64,000 nt of DNA from Hsuehochloa calcarea (taxonomy: Eukaryota; Streptophyta; Magnoliopsida; Poales; Poaceae): positions 13,073,232 through 13,137,231 of the forward strand of contig CM070599.1 in NCBI GenBank assembly GCA_036346395.1, written 5' to 3'. Below are positions 46,742 to 59,395 of the stretch, one piece after another. How positions within the stretch are numbered: position 1 is the stretch's first letter; each line of letters starts with the position of its first letter. The position numbers and the translations under genes were made by a program. The notes beneath the pieces were generated by a model, which was not told the DNA's origin, searched no databases, and saw only the letters and a program-made list of their open reading frames with translations.

Positions 46742-49022
46742 TGTAACATCCCTAAATTCTATTCATAAAATTAATAAAAGTAGAATTGATTACTATGAAA
46801 TTGAGCCTCTTGGGCCAAGAGTGGTTATAATTAAATCTTAATCAAATCATAATCCATCTTAGAGTCTGAATCAAAGTGGGCTTTTAGTCTAAACCCTAGC
46901 CCAACTAATACCGTATTTGTTTCTCTGTTTCTGTGACACATGCGCCGTCGTCCTCTTTTCTGCGTGCTTGTGCATGCAGCCGCCGCCACTGACCTCTGCC
47001 TGTGCCTCCTCTTTCCTCGCTTCTCCTTGCCGAGCCGCCCTGCTACCCTCCGGCATTCCACGCTCGACTACATGCTGCCCAAGCCTAGTGCAAGTGCATG
47101 GCGGCCGACTAATTGCATGCATTCTTCTTTGTATGCACTCATGCCGTATCGTGTGTTAGCTTTGCCACTTGGCCGGGATTTTTAGTGGCACTTCCGATCA
47201 AGGAAATGAGGAACATGGGAGCCACCAAAAGAAGAAGAAAAGAGGAGGAAGGAAAGAAGGAGAGGAAGAAGTCGGGATCCGGGTTTTTTCATAGCGTGGT
47301 AACGATCTGGTTTTCCCTCTTTTTGTTAGTTTAATTAGAGATTAGAGAGGGTTTTAGAATTTTTAGTCGAGGGGCCGATTATTGAGTCTGTTTAACCTGC
47401 TGTTCTGTTGAACGATTTATTCGGGTATCTTAATGGAGAATTTTGGAAATGTCATCTACTAGTTAATTGTAGATAATTTCGATATCTTTCTATAGCATAT
47501 TTTATCATGTCGAGCGGACAAGTAGATTTAGAGATATGATTTTCGGAAGACTGCTGTCTTGGTGGTTGTCGTCTTTCGGCGCTGTTTTGGTAGATCAGAT
47601 ATTAAAAATAGTAAATCCACTAATTAGAGTTTTTGATCTACATGAAAGATGTAGATAACTGTCTAAGGGTTCTGTAGAATCTAAGAAATCGAATTTTGGT
47701 TGAGTAAAACAAAAGTTATGAATTTAGTAAGACCTGCTGTTCCGAAGCGGACAGATCGGTTTTCTGGGCTGGAAACGGAGGGTTAGATGATTTAATTAGA
47801 AGACTTTGTAATCTAAGAAAATGTGGAGAATTTTATGAAGAATCCAGAATGGGGTGGTTTGTTGTGATTGGACTTTTGAGTCAAAAGTTACGCTCTTTTT
47901 AGTAACAGGACAGCAATGGGTAACTATTCGGTACCGGAGTAACGTGGTATATTTGGGGACGGGTAGGAGCGAAGTATATTGATTGCTATTCTTGTTGCTA
48001 TAGCTTGTATTGAAGTTTGTGTATTTAATATAGGAGAGGCGTCGTGCTTGTTGCCATCTTCTAGCCAAATCGTGCGTCGCAACTAGTAAAGGCAAGTGCA
48101 TGGTAGACAGCGATCAATGATGATCACTGTGATTCTTTATCTTCTATTACCATTATTGTTGTGCTTTTATTTTGTTTAATTGCAAACAAGGAATCGGTAT
48201 GTTTATATCTTTGTTGACAAGCATGATGAAAAGTTGGATATGATGTTTATGATGGAGTTTGCATTTTCATACATAAGCATCTTTGCATATGAGCAGGTGA
48301 TCATGAATGATCACAACTCCACGGGAGTGGAGGAGGTCCCCGATCCTTATGGAGGAACGGGCTTGAGAGTGAATGTTGTCGCGAGCATTCACTCATGCTA
48401 TACCGGTATACGCGAAAGAAGTGCATGTGGACATGTAGATTAGAGTTGCATTGATATATGAGATTAATGGGTGTGAGACAAAGAGAAGATAACAGCATGA
48501 GAATATTAATAGAAGTACCTATGATGATAATGAAGTTATTGATTACTGTTGATTTATTATTGTTCGTTGTATATTGATGTGTTTGCTGAGTCGTGGACTC
48601 ACCCTTGCTCTATTGTTGTCTTTAGGTGATCTTCGAGGACGTCGTGACTGAGAGCGAGTAGAACACATGGATTAGATCCATACTTCAATCACATGATCAT
48701 CTGCCATAAGAAACTTTTCATTCAATGTTGGATTACTCTTGGACATGTTTGAGGCTAAATAAAGTTTAGGTCACATTTTGGACTAGATTATTTATTTCAA
48801 TGATTTGGATTCAGTAGTTGGTGCTATCCTGGATTGTTTACTTGATTATATTTCCCCTTGCTTATTTATTATCGTTGGATCCATAATTATGCATGTTCTT
48901 TTGTGGTCCATGGATATATTTATCGATGTTTTCTTGCTGTAACTTTATAGTGTGTCGATAATTATTAGTTTAGAGAGTAGTTTAGTGACATTTCAGGCTC
49001 AGTGTTGGGCTGGGGTGTTACA
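46742..49022 (+). mobile_element. Solo LTR related to element T, nested in N
   Basis: A 2.28-kb unit, TGTAACATCCC...GGGGTGTTACA, is flanked by CTTGT (46737-46741 and 49023-49027). From about 47330 it aligns with the LTRs of T with moderate divergence; the first about 600 bp differ. There is no internal region. It lies in the 5' leader of N. Short frames inside it are not genes. Confidence 0.93.
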
Positions 49023-49027
49023 CTTGT

Positions 49028-50208
49028 GATAGCGAACAACCTCAACCCGGTAATGTATGAGCGTAACCAAGAGCAAAGGTAGTACACGGACGGGTGTACG
49101 TGGAGCTTGGTAAGGTATGTGTATAACCTATGCAAACTGATATTCAAGTTGTTGTAAAGCTAAGTAATGATACAAGTTAGATTCTTTTGCCTATGTGCTG
49201 ATCCAAAAGGTGTAAGCGAAGTGGATGAACGCACACGCAAGGACAAATGTGACTCAATGCAAACAAAGGAATGAGCTAGCAAGAAGGGATCTAAAAATGA
49301 GATCAAGCTAGCTCGTTTTGCACCAAGTACTAAGAGAGATGCTAGCCAATTGCAATTGAAAATAGTAGGGCACAAGATTGCTCAAACAAAAAAATGACTA
49401 CACAATCTAAAATAATGATGGGCTGGTACTGTAGCAACCAATAAAATGCATAATACTGTAGCAATCGGCCAAAGAATTGCTTTTTTTTCTCTTTTTTCTT
49501 TCTCAAAAATTATGTTTTTGCTCTCAATTTTTTTATACTCTTTTTTTTTCTCAATGCCGTGGCTTTTGCTATTGTGCGGCTGCCTTTTTTTCTTCTTTTC
49601 TCAATGGCCGAAAGTGTTGTGCTACCCTCGTCAGTGCATAAGCCCAACAATTCAACAAGGTGTAAACAATGTTCAATGAGCAGCCCTAATACAATATCAA
49701 AAGCTAGTCTCACACGATGAAAGGATATAAGTGAAGCTTCTCAAGAATTGCAATACTTAAGAAACTTGTAGGCTCGAACACACATAAAAGACTGCAAAAA
49801 TTGGATTTGACCAAAACAGTAACGTTTGAGATCTCATTGTAAGCTTTCCAACGAATCAAAGAGCACTTTAATAGGAGTTCGGACGCAAAAGTTACAACCG
49901 ATTTACCAAACAGTATACCAATTGAACTTGGATTTAGCGAAAATTGAGTCAGGGACCGAATTTGATTTTTGGATTTTTTAGGAAGGAAACAGGGAACAAG
50001 GTACGCAAAGGAAACACTTAGATCATCACTAAACAAAAAATTCTAATGGACTAAAACCTAACAAAACTCACAAGAAATAACAGATTGAAACTAGGGTTTG
50101 GAATTTTTTTGTTGTAATTTTTGGTTTAATGGACTATAGGACAGAAAAACGAATCTAAACTAGGGGTAAAAAAGCTCTCACCGAGTAAACCTAAAATCTG
50201 ATACCATA
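49028..50208 (-). other. 5' leader and PBS of N
   Basis: No protein-coding frame of note. The leader has the same layout as the leader of element A (58340-59395): a segment reading aagctaagtaat..., then caaggaatgagcta, then a long plus-strand pyrimidine tract (about 49480-49600) and an AT-rich run to the PBS. The PBS (50197-50206, tctgatacca on plus) fits initiator tRNA-Met. Confidence 0.7.
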
Positions 50209-51321
50209 TGATACGGGGGATGCCCGATCTTCTCAGTGAGGAACCATGGATAAATGATATGAAGTAGACGATGTCGCTAGCTGAACACTCGCGCCAATGC
50301 ACGAACCCTCAACTCTTTGGAAAACGCCCAAAATACAACGGATAGTTGTTCGTCGCGAGACCACAAACGACGAACGCCAAGTCCCCAATTCCCAATGGAA
50401 TGACGGCTTGAACTTGAGTTGCAGAACGAATCAATGGATCGCCTAGTCCTCTCTCAAAGTCCTCGCATGAACTCTGGTTTTGAAAGAACAAGCTATAGCT
50501 ATGTTTCAATTCTTATGCATAAACTGGTCTCAGGTTACAATAGGGGGTCTAACCCTCAATATATAATGCCCCTTCTGCTCCTCATGGCTGGCCAAGAGGC
50601 CCTACTCCTACTCTAATTCGGAATTAGCACTCGTACTCCAATTCCGACTCAATCTAAAACAAAAAGGAAACTCTAATTTTACAACCGTCATATTGTTTCG
50701 GTCACATATTTTGATGCAGGAGGAATTTCGGAGTGAGTGAGGATCGGGCTTGAAGTTATCTTTCCAACAAGCCGAAGAACACTCAAATCGTACTCCGTTA
50801 GTGAAAGTTATGACCGTTTTACTCCGGACTGTCCTGCTGATTCCGAATCCGAATTTGATGCTGATTTCGAATCCGAATTTGATTCTGAGTTGATTCCGAA
50901 TTTGATTTCGGTTGGGGTTGTGGGATATCTAAATTGGGCTTGAAAATCTTATCCAAAACTTGAGCTTTAAGTCCCCTTTTGCTCTCCCATCACACGGGCT
51001 TCTTTCCTCCTTGATCAGCCGCATGGGCTGCTTGAATTTCTCCTTCTCAACCGCTTTGACCTTCTTGTTCTTCATCACTAGGCAACAAATATGGTTACCC
51101 TTCTTCTTGTGCTCCACTATTGCTTTGGCTCCGGCGTCCCTCTCGGTTCCAAAGACTTTAAGCTTGTCGAACCTGAGAATGCACAAAGTATTGGTTTTAC
51201 GTAGTGTCCAATTCTCGCGGAAAACACAAAAAACTTGTTAAGAAAGAATTGCACCTGTTGTTTGATAAATGTAGCTCTTGCTTCATAAATAGCTTCATAA
51301 GTAGTCGGGATATGCTCATCA
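50209..51321 (-). repeat. 5' LTR of N
   Basis: It pairs with the split 3' LTR. It contains the minus-strand frame CILRFDKLKVFGTER...EERSPCDGRAKGDLK (50929-51186), the continuation of the LTR-crossing tail. The TATA-like ctatatatt/ttatatatt lies near 50555-50565. Confidence 0.92.
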
Positions 51322-51326
51322 CATCC

Positions 51327-52106
51327 TGACTATAGTAACCCATGCTTGGTCGTCTTTAGGATATTTTGGAAAACTAAATTTCAAAGTATCAAATGATTCA
51401 TGAAACTTAAGTAAATTATCAGATTTTATTCCTTACCTATCTTAGCTTTCTTCTCTCATCTTGCACTAATTTGTGTTTAAAAAGTTGCTTTCCCTCTTTT
51501 CTTTTCTGAAGAACTTATGAGAGTTCTAAATTTGAAGTGTTGGCTATCCTTTGATGAAGGTTAGAAGCATTTGGAGTTGAAAAATTCGGCTGGGGGCTTA
51601 GATGCAAAATCTGGACAGCAAGCACCTAGTTCTTCGATAGGGCTTAAAAAGAGAGGATAATTCAACTAAAACTTGTAAGGTTTAAAAGGGTAAGATGTTA
51701 TATTAGATAGCTAGTGTCTAACACACCCTAAGATGGTTTCTATCATGATCTTTGGATGCAATAAGACTTGAGTTACGTTCTGAAATTTTCTTCTCAAAAC
51801 GATTGCTTGTTCATTCAATACAAGTTAGTCGTACCGAGAAGTTGAACCTTTGGTCTTATGAGCTTGCATTGGGTCTTATGCCTTTTTACAAATTTTGGAG
51901 TTTGTTTCCTTACTGGTTATATGTTTATAATTGGGTTAGGGTAATATATCATTTCCCTAGTTGATAGCTTGTCTTTTGCTACCTTTCGTCTCTAGTTTTG
52001 GGTTTGTGTTGCTAACCCGCCTCGATGAAACAGGATGGCTGAATGAACACGCGGCAGCCAAGGTCAGGCAGCTGGTTCGGATGAGGAGCTTCCACCTCCT
52101 CCGACC
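51327..52106 (+). other. 5' leader of element X
   Basis: Non-coding leader between the PBS of X (cut off by N) and gag. It ends with a possible intron-like or leader stretch before aaacaggatggctgaatg. No separate gene is seen. Confidence 0.6.
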
Positions 52107-52571
52107 ATGGCTGAAGTTCTCGCTCAGATTGAGCGAAATCGCAAGGATCAGACGAGGATCCTAGAGCCGATTGCACGGAACGCCTCCAGCGTTTCCGGTG
52201 CCTCCGGATTAGGAGGGGGAGGTGGCCACCATCAGAGGGGGGACTCTCAGAGTTCCTTCGCACGCAGCCACCTACCTTCTCTCGATCCGAGGACCCACTT
52301 GACACGGATGATTGGTTACATCTTGTCGAGCGGAAGCTCAATGTTGCTCAGTGCCAGGAGCAGGGAAGGCACTGTTTGCCTCCCATCAGCTGGAGGGGCC
52401 ATCACTCTCATGGTGGGAGAACTTCCTCGCCATGCAGCCCGAGGGCTGGGCTATCACTTGGGCAGAATTTCGCACTGCTTTCCGTCGGGCTCATGTTCCC
52501 GCCGGATTGATGAAGCTTAAGAAGAAGGAATTCTCGGCGCTCAAGCAAGGGCGCAAATTAGTGACTGAGTA

Positions 52572-53606
52572 TGTGCGGGGTGCCCGATCTTCTCGATGTA
52601 GAACCTCTAGATAACTTGTGTATCCTGACCAACCACCAGCTGATCCCCCGCGCCAATGCACGGACTTGCAACTCTACGGAAAATTCGCCCAAACACACAC
52701 TTGATTGGATCCTCACTGACCACAAGCGAAGATCGTCGAACCCTCAATTCCCAGCGGAAAAGCAAGAACAACACCTTGTTCTCAACGCTCAATTCTCTCT
52801 GTTTTGGCTATAAGCACAATAGGAGAATCAAGCAAAAGCTTTGAAAATATATTAAACGTGGTCTGGTTACAATGGGGGTCTACCCCTCAATATATAGTGC
52901 CCCTTCTTCTCCTCATGGCTGGCCAAGAGGCCCTACTCCTACTCTAATTCGGAATTAGAACTCCTACTCCAATTCCGACTCAATCTAAAACAAAAAGGAA
53001 ACTCTAATTTTACAATCGTCATATTGTTTCGGTTATATCTTTTGACTCAGGAGGAATTTCGGACTGAGGGAGGATCCATTGGATCGGGCTTGAAGTTAGC
53101 TTGCCAACAAGCACAAAAACACCCAAATCGGACTTCGTATGTGAAAGTTATCACATTTTTACTCCGGACTGTCCTGCTGATTCCGAATCCGAATTTGAGG
53201 CTGATTCCGAATCTGAATTGAATTCTGAGTTGATTCCGAGTTTGAATTTGGTTGGGCTTGTGGAAGTTTCGAATTTGACTTGGATTATTGGGCTTCTCTC
53301 CCCTTGCTTCTCTCCCACGAGCTTCTCCTCCATTGTGACGGCCTTTCTTCAAGAACAGCCTCATATCCTTCATCTCTGTTCATTATTGAATCTTCCAATC
53401 TGAGCACAAGCAAAACACTAGTTTTAGGTAGTACGAAATTCTCATTGATAACATTGTGTGATTCAGCTAGAAACAAATTCACCTGTTCTTTTAATAATTT
53501 GGCCCGTGCTCTTGTAATAGGTCCAGATGGCAGATCTGGAGCTTCAATACTTATAGCTTGATCTATAGTAGCAGAAGATGGCAAAGAGCTAGGGATGCCC
53601 TCATCA
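52572..53606 (-). repeat. 3' LTR of A
   Basis: It matches 59396-60432 closely. On the minus strand it starts TGATGAGGGCATCCC and encodes the pol tail with GPITRARAKLLKEQVNLF down to the stop at 53285. A GATTCCGAATCCGAATTT-type tandem lies at 53172-53250. Confidence 0.93.
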
Positions 53607-56600
53607 TCCTCCCCCTCTTGAAAAGGCATCGACCTCGACGCTGGATCGTCACCATCAAAGAAAGGTGATAAATCAGCTACATTGAACGTAGAACTCACGC
53701 CATAGTCATCTTCGGGCAGCTCAATCCTGTATGCATTGTCATTAATCTTCGCAAGCACCTTGAAAGGTCCATCTCCTCTTGGCAGCAGCTTTGACTTGCG
53801 GCGTTCTGGAAAGCGATCCTTGCGATAGTGTACCCATACTAAATCGATTGGTTGAAACAACATTTTCTGTCTTCTCTTGTTCGCCTTCTCGGCATAATAC
53901 TTTGTCTTCTTCTGAATTTCAGCCTTCGTTTTCAGATGCAAGTGCTTCACAAAATCAGCTCGTTTGGAAGCCTCCATATTAGCACGATCGGAAAGTGGCA
54001 GTGGTAACAAATCCAGTGGTGTAATTGGCTTAAAGCCATATACCACCTGAAACGGACACAGCTGCGTAGTGGAGTGCACAGCCCGGTTGTTAGCGAATTC
54101 CACGTGCGGCAAACAATCCTCCCACTCATGCAGGTTCGTCTTTATCATGGCCCGTAGCAACATCGAGAGTGTTCGGTTAACCACCTCCGTTTGACCATCA
54201 GTTTGGGGATGACAAGTAGTGCTGAATAATAACTTCGTCCCCAATTTGCCCCACAACATCTTCCAGAAGTAGCTCATGAACTTCACATCACGATCTGAGA
54301 CAATGGTCCCTGGAACACCATGAAGCCGCACGATCTCCCTGAAAAACAAGTCAGCAACATGCGACGCATCGTCGCTCTTGTGGCACATAATGAAATGTGA
54401 CATCTTAGAAAAACTATCCACAACCACAAATATAGAATCCCTTCCCTTCTTAGTTCTTGGTAACCCCAAAACAAAATCCATACTAACATCTTCCCAAGGA
54501 ACATTAGGGACGGGTAAAGAAGTGTACAAACCGTATGAACTTGGATTTAGCTTTATGACAAGTAATACAGCGTTGGACAAACCTGTCCACATCTCGCCTC
54601 ATCTTATACCAATAGAAGTGATCTCTCAACATCAACAAGGTCTTTTCACGTCCAAAATGGCCCATCAAACCACCTGCATGTGCTTCTTGCAACAAAAACA
54701 AACGAATGGACGATTCTGGAACACACAACTTATTAGCATGAAAAAGGAATCCATCATGTATGTGAAACTTATCCCAACCTTTCCCATCTGTGCATTTGGA
54801 GTAAGGAATCGAAAATCATGATCAGCTGCATACAAATCACGCAAACTTTCTAATCCAGGAACTTGGACGCCTACTTGAGTCAACAGCACGCTTTCCCTAG
54901 ATAAAGCATCAGCAACCACATTGTCCTTCCCCTTTTTATATTTCACAATGTATGGGAAAGATTCGATGAACTCTACCCATTTGGCATGTCTGCGGTTCAG
55001 GTTTGCTTGTCCTTTTAAATACTTCAATGCCTCATGATCAGAATGAATAATAAACTCTTTAGGCCATAAATAGTGCTGCCAAGTTTCTAAAGCACGCACT
55101 AACGCATAAAGTTTCATATCACAAACCAGATAATTCAATTGAGCACCATTCAGTTTCTCGCTAAAATAAGCTACCGGTCTACCTTCTTGCATTAAAACAC
55201 CGCCAATCCCAAGTCCACTAGCATCACATTCAATTTCAAAATTCTTAGCGAAATCAGGTAAAACAAGCAAAGGTGCTTTAGTCAAGCGTTTCTTAAGTTC
55301 GGCAAAAGCATTTTCTTGCGCTACTCCCAAACAAATTCAACACCCTTTTTAGTAAGTTCATTCAATGGGGCAGTGATAGTGCTAAAATCCTTCACAAAGC
55401 GTCGGTAAAAACCAGCAAGACCACGAAAGCTCCTAATCTGACTTATATTAACAGGAGTTGGCCAATTTTTAATCGCTTCAATTTTCGATTCGTCTACTTC
55501 AACTACTTACGCAGAAACAAATATCCCAATAAGATTACACGATCTTTGCAGAATGTGCACTTTGCCAAGTTACCAAACAGTTTAGCATCGCGTAAAAGTT
55601 GTAGAACTTGTCTAATATGACCAATGTGTTCAGATTTAGTGCGACTATAAATCCGGATATCATCAAAGTATACAACCACGAATTTACCAATCAAATGTCG
55701 TAAAACATGATTCATTAAATGCATGAATGTACTAGGTGCATTAGTTAAACCAAATGGCATTACCAACCACTCATACAAACCAAATTTTGTCTTAAAGGTT
55801 GTTTTCCACTCATCCCCTTCGTGCATCCTAATTTGATGGTAACCACTACGCAAATCTATTTTAGAGAAAATAACAACACCACTTAATTCGTCTAGCATAT
55901 CATCTAAGCGAGGAATAGGATGATGATATCGAATAGTAATATTATTAATCACTCGACAATCTACGAACATGCGCCATGAACCATCTTTCTTAGGAACTAA
56001 AATAACAGGAACAGCGCAAGGGCTTAGGCTTTCACAAACGTACCATTTGGATAGAAGCTCTTGTACTTGTTTCTGAATTTCCTTTGTTTCCTCTGGGTTG
56101 GTGCGGTATGGTGGTCGATTGGGTAGCGACGCTCCTGGAATCAAGTCGATATTATGTTCTATCCCACGAATTGGTGGCAGCCCAGCGAGTACCTCCTTGG
56201 GAAACATGTCGCTGAATTTCTGCAAAACATGAGCAACACCACTAGGAAAGAAGTTAAGTCATTTGCAGCAAGCAATGCATCCTTGTACACAAGTACAAAG
56301 TGCATCAAAGTTGGATTCTCACTCAGCTCTCTTATTTCTGATTTGGAGGCTATCATCACTAACTTGTTCTCTCCCTCACTTTTCTTTTTACCACTCAGAT
56401 TTGGCTTGTGGCGCTCACTCACCGAAGGTGGAATCTCTCTATTTTTCCCTTTTTCGCTCACACTCTCTACTTTTACCTCCGTCTTTTGCATGGAATCATT
56501 CACAATTTTAGCAGGAGTAAGTGGTTTTAACAACACATCCTTGTTATTCCACTTGAAGTTGTAGCAATTGCTGCGCCCATCATGTATGGCAGCACGGTCA

Positions 56601-58339
56601 TATTGCCATGGTCTACCCAGCAGTAGATGGCAAACAGTCATAGAGACAATATCACAATCAACGGTATCACGGTAAGGGCCAATCTGAAAGCGTATACGTA
56701 CCATGTAGGTCACCTTTACCTCTCCATTATCACTTAACCACTGAACATGGTAAGAATGAGGATGTGGAATAACTTCAGTCCCAGCTTGGTGCATAATTCT
56801 TTGCTTACCAAATTGTGACAACTACCACCGTCGATTATCACTTTGCATGCTTTCCCCTTTCCCACTTGTGTGCGGGTCTAAAACAGGTTGCATCGCTATT
56901 CCATAGATGGTGCGGGCAGCACACTTAACATCTTTTACGTGCAAATCACCATTGGCAGATTGACGGCACTGCACACGAGTTGCCCATCTCCATCCTCGTC
57001 CACATCATCAAAGCGTTCAAATTCAGCAAACAGATCATCTTCATCTTCTCTAGCTGTTGCATACTCGCCCGCTTCAGTGTACAACATGGTCTTGTTATTT
57101 GGGCAATCCTTCTGCATATGCCCACGTCCCAAGCACTTGAAGCATTGTATACCACGAGTTCTTGCTGTAGAACCCACCGAAGAAGTGCCACTTGCAGCTG
57201 GTTGGGCACTTCGCCTTGCAAGGGATGGAGGCTCCTCCCTCTTGCCACTTGGTGCACTCCGGAAAGTTAAACCACTAACTGGAGATGTGCTTTTGCTCGA
57301 AAAATGCTTAGGCACAAATTTGCCGCGACCCGAAGGACCATGAGCAGAAAACCGTGCATCTTCCTCCAATTGTTGTTCAGCTTTTGTTGCTTGATGCACC
57401 AGCTCACATGTGTTGTTATATGGTTGAAAATTAACAATGCGCCTGATATTGTGATTCAGACTAGCAAAATATCGTGCCATGGTTTGCTCTTTATTTTCAT
57501 GTACTTTGGCATGAATCATTGCTTACTCCATCTCTTTATAATACTCCTCTGTAGATTTAGCTCCTTGTTTTAGACTCTGGAGCTTGCTAAAAAGAGAACG
57601 TGTATAATGCTTTAGCACAAAACGAGCACGCATCTCTGTCTTCATATCAGCCCAAGTGGCCACGGGTGGTTCCCCCCGTTCGGCTCGTTGGCGCTCCACT
57701 TGGTCCCACCACACAAGAGCATATCCATCAAATTCTCAAAGACAAGCTTCAATTTTACGTCTTGAGCAGTAGCGCAAGCGAAATAATTTATCCACTTTCA
57801 ACTCCCATGTGAGGTACTCTTCAGGATCAGTTCCACCTTGAAATTTTTGAATGCTGAGCTTGACCTTTCCCAAATCATCATATGCATGTTGTCGGCGACG
57901 ATAATTATCATTGCGGTGCAACTATAGGTCGTCATCCCAATCAACATCATATGTCGCAGCACCACCTCGACCAAAGTCTTGAGCACGGCCACGTCCAGGG
58001 CCAGGAGGATGCCTTGCGTTAGTAACTGCATGGTCACGGGTCAAGCGCTCAGTACGTGCAGCGAAGTTAACATGGGCCTCGTCGGCTTCTGGACCATCTA
58101 CACTTCCAACATCTCCTCGATTGCCCCAAGCATCTCCTTGAGTTCAGCAATGCCTTGGTGCAAGGTATTGATTTTATTAGCAACCCGCAACTCCCCACTC
58201 TGCATGTCCTCACCAATGACTGCAGCCACATCATCCAGATTCTTCCGGAACTCCCGTTGCAACTCAGCGCGCAATGCATCAAATCGATGCATCGGGGTGA
58301 TGCATTAGGATCCTCCACCTCCACTTCAGATCCTGCCAT
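53285..58339 (-). pseudogene. A gag-pol polyprotein, nearly complete set of active-site motifs
   Basis: gag starts MAGSEVEVEDPNA at 58339. Its middle reads EEYLTWELKVDKLFRL (about 57810) and WWDQVERQRAERGE (about 57700). The zinc knuckle is CFKCLGRGHMQKDC (about 57110-57150). Reverse transcriptase (55503-56225) has the full SWRMFVDCRVIN, MPFGLTNAPSTFM and VYFDD. RNase H (54665-55330) has ECDASGLGIGGVLMQ. Integrase has HAGGLMGH...CITC for zinc. Then a 435-codon open frame (53285-54592) carries catalytic D39, D100 and E136 (spacing DX35E), an FNVADLSPF block, and the tail that crosses the PPT into the LTR. A handful of stops and frameshifts (for example near 54600, 55330, 56160, 56820 and 57720) separate these parts. 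It could supply enzymes to N if a less damaged sister copy exists. Confidence 0.92.
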
Positions 58340-59380
58340 GGTTAGTGAAGCACAGAACAAAGTATAGGTGTGTATATGTACAGGTCACTCAACTCACAAT
58401 CCTAACAGGTGAAGTTTCTTTACCGTTTGAAAGGAATTAAGATCAACAATACTTACACTTCAGGGCAGCAGGAACCACAAGGTGATGTGTGAGCGAATTT
58501 CAAGAGCAAAGTTATGCACGGCATAGGAGTTTATTGGAGTTTGGTAGGGAAAATGTATACCTACTCAATTCTGTAATTCTTGGTTATTAAGCTAAGTAAT
58601 AATCCAAGCTAGAATACTTTGCCTAGGTGCCGATCACAAAGATATAAGTAAAAATCAAAGCAACTCACACGCAAAGATATTAGAACTTAGTGCAATCAAG
58701 GAATGAGCTATGTAAGATATAAGTGAAGAACAAAATAGCTCGTATTGCACAAGTTATAGAAAGACGCTAGCTAGTTGCAAATAATGAAACTAGGGCACAA
58801 GATTGCACAAAATATTGATATTCTAACAATTGAATCAAGAATGAGTGGGGATTTTCCCTCAAGTTTATGGTTCGGCTATGCGCTTTCTTTTGACTTTTCT
58901 CTTTTCTCTTTTCTCTTTTTTTATCTTCTTTCTTTTTCTCTCTTCTCTTTTTCCTTCCTTTTTTTTTGAACTATTGCCAAAATTCTTGTTCTACCAAAAA
59001 TGAGCAAAAATTCTTTCCCACCTTTTGATCTTTGAACAATTGCAAGAACACAAATATTAATATGCAGCCCTAAGCAACAATTTAGCTAGTCTTAAATAGG
59101 TTCAAAGTATTTGCAAAGGATTGAAAGGTTAACAAAGGACAAATTGATGTCTCACTTCTTTTTTTTATAGACACGACTAAAAAAAATCAAACTAGGCTCA
59201 AATAAAAAGCAACGCAAAAAAATTCAAGATCAGCAAACTAAACTTGATTCTAATGGACAAAAACTTAACAAAACTCACTAGAATAACAAATTAAATACTA
59301 CAGCTGATTTTTTTTGTATGGCTTTTTCGTGTATGGGGGAAAAAAAAGATAACTGTATAAAGATCCTACCGAGTCAACTT
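58340..59380 (-). other. 5' leader of A
   Basis: No gene. It contains a plus-strand pyrimidine run (about 58885-58965) and segments similar to the leader of N (49028-50208). The PBS follows at 59381-59393. Confidence 0.75.
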
Positions 59381-59393
59381 GGCTCTGATACCA
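59381..59393 (-). other. Primer-binding site of A
   Basis: On the minus strand TGGTATCAGAGCC, a perfect initiator-Met site, 2 nt inside the 5' LTR. Confidence 0.88.
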
Positions 59394-59395
59394 CC

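Larger units (their letters stand above)
33893..51321 (-). mobile_element. Non-autonomous Ty3/Gypsy element N (lacks pol enzymes)
   Basis: The ends TGATACGGGG (33893) and CTCATCA (51321) are flanked by CATCC (33888-33892 and 51322-51326). The LTRs are 33893-44576, interrupted by element T, and 50209-51321. The PBS is at 50197-50206 (tctgatacca on plus) and the PPT at 44577-44600. The interior holds a partial gag fused in frame to an unrecognised reading frame. There is no protease, reverse transcriptase, RNase H or integrase, so movement must depend on another element; A is a natural candidate. Confidence 0.92.

Noticed and set aside
46917..47185. Cys/Ala-rich frames on both strands as a small secreted protein gene
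   Set aside because: Located in the first part of a solo LTR with exact target duplications. Frames are open on both strands because of GC-rich sequence.
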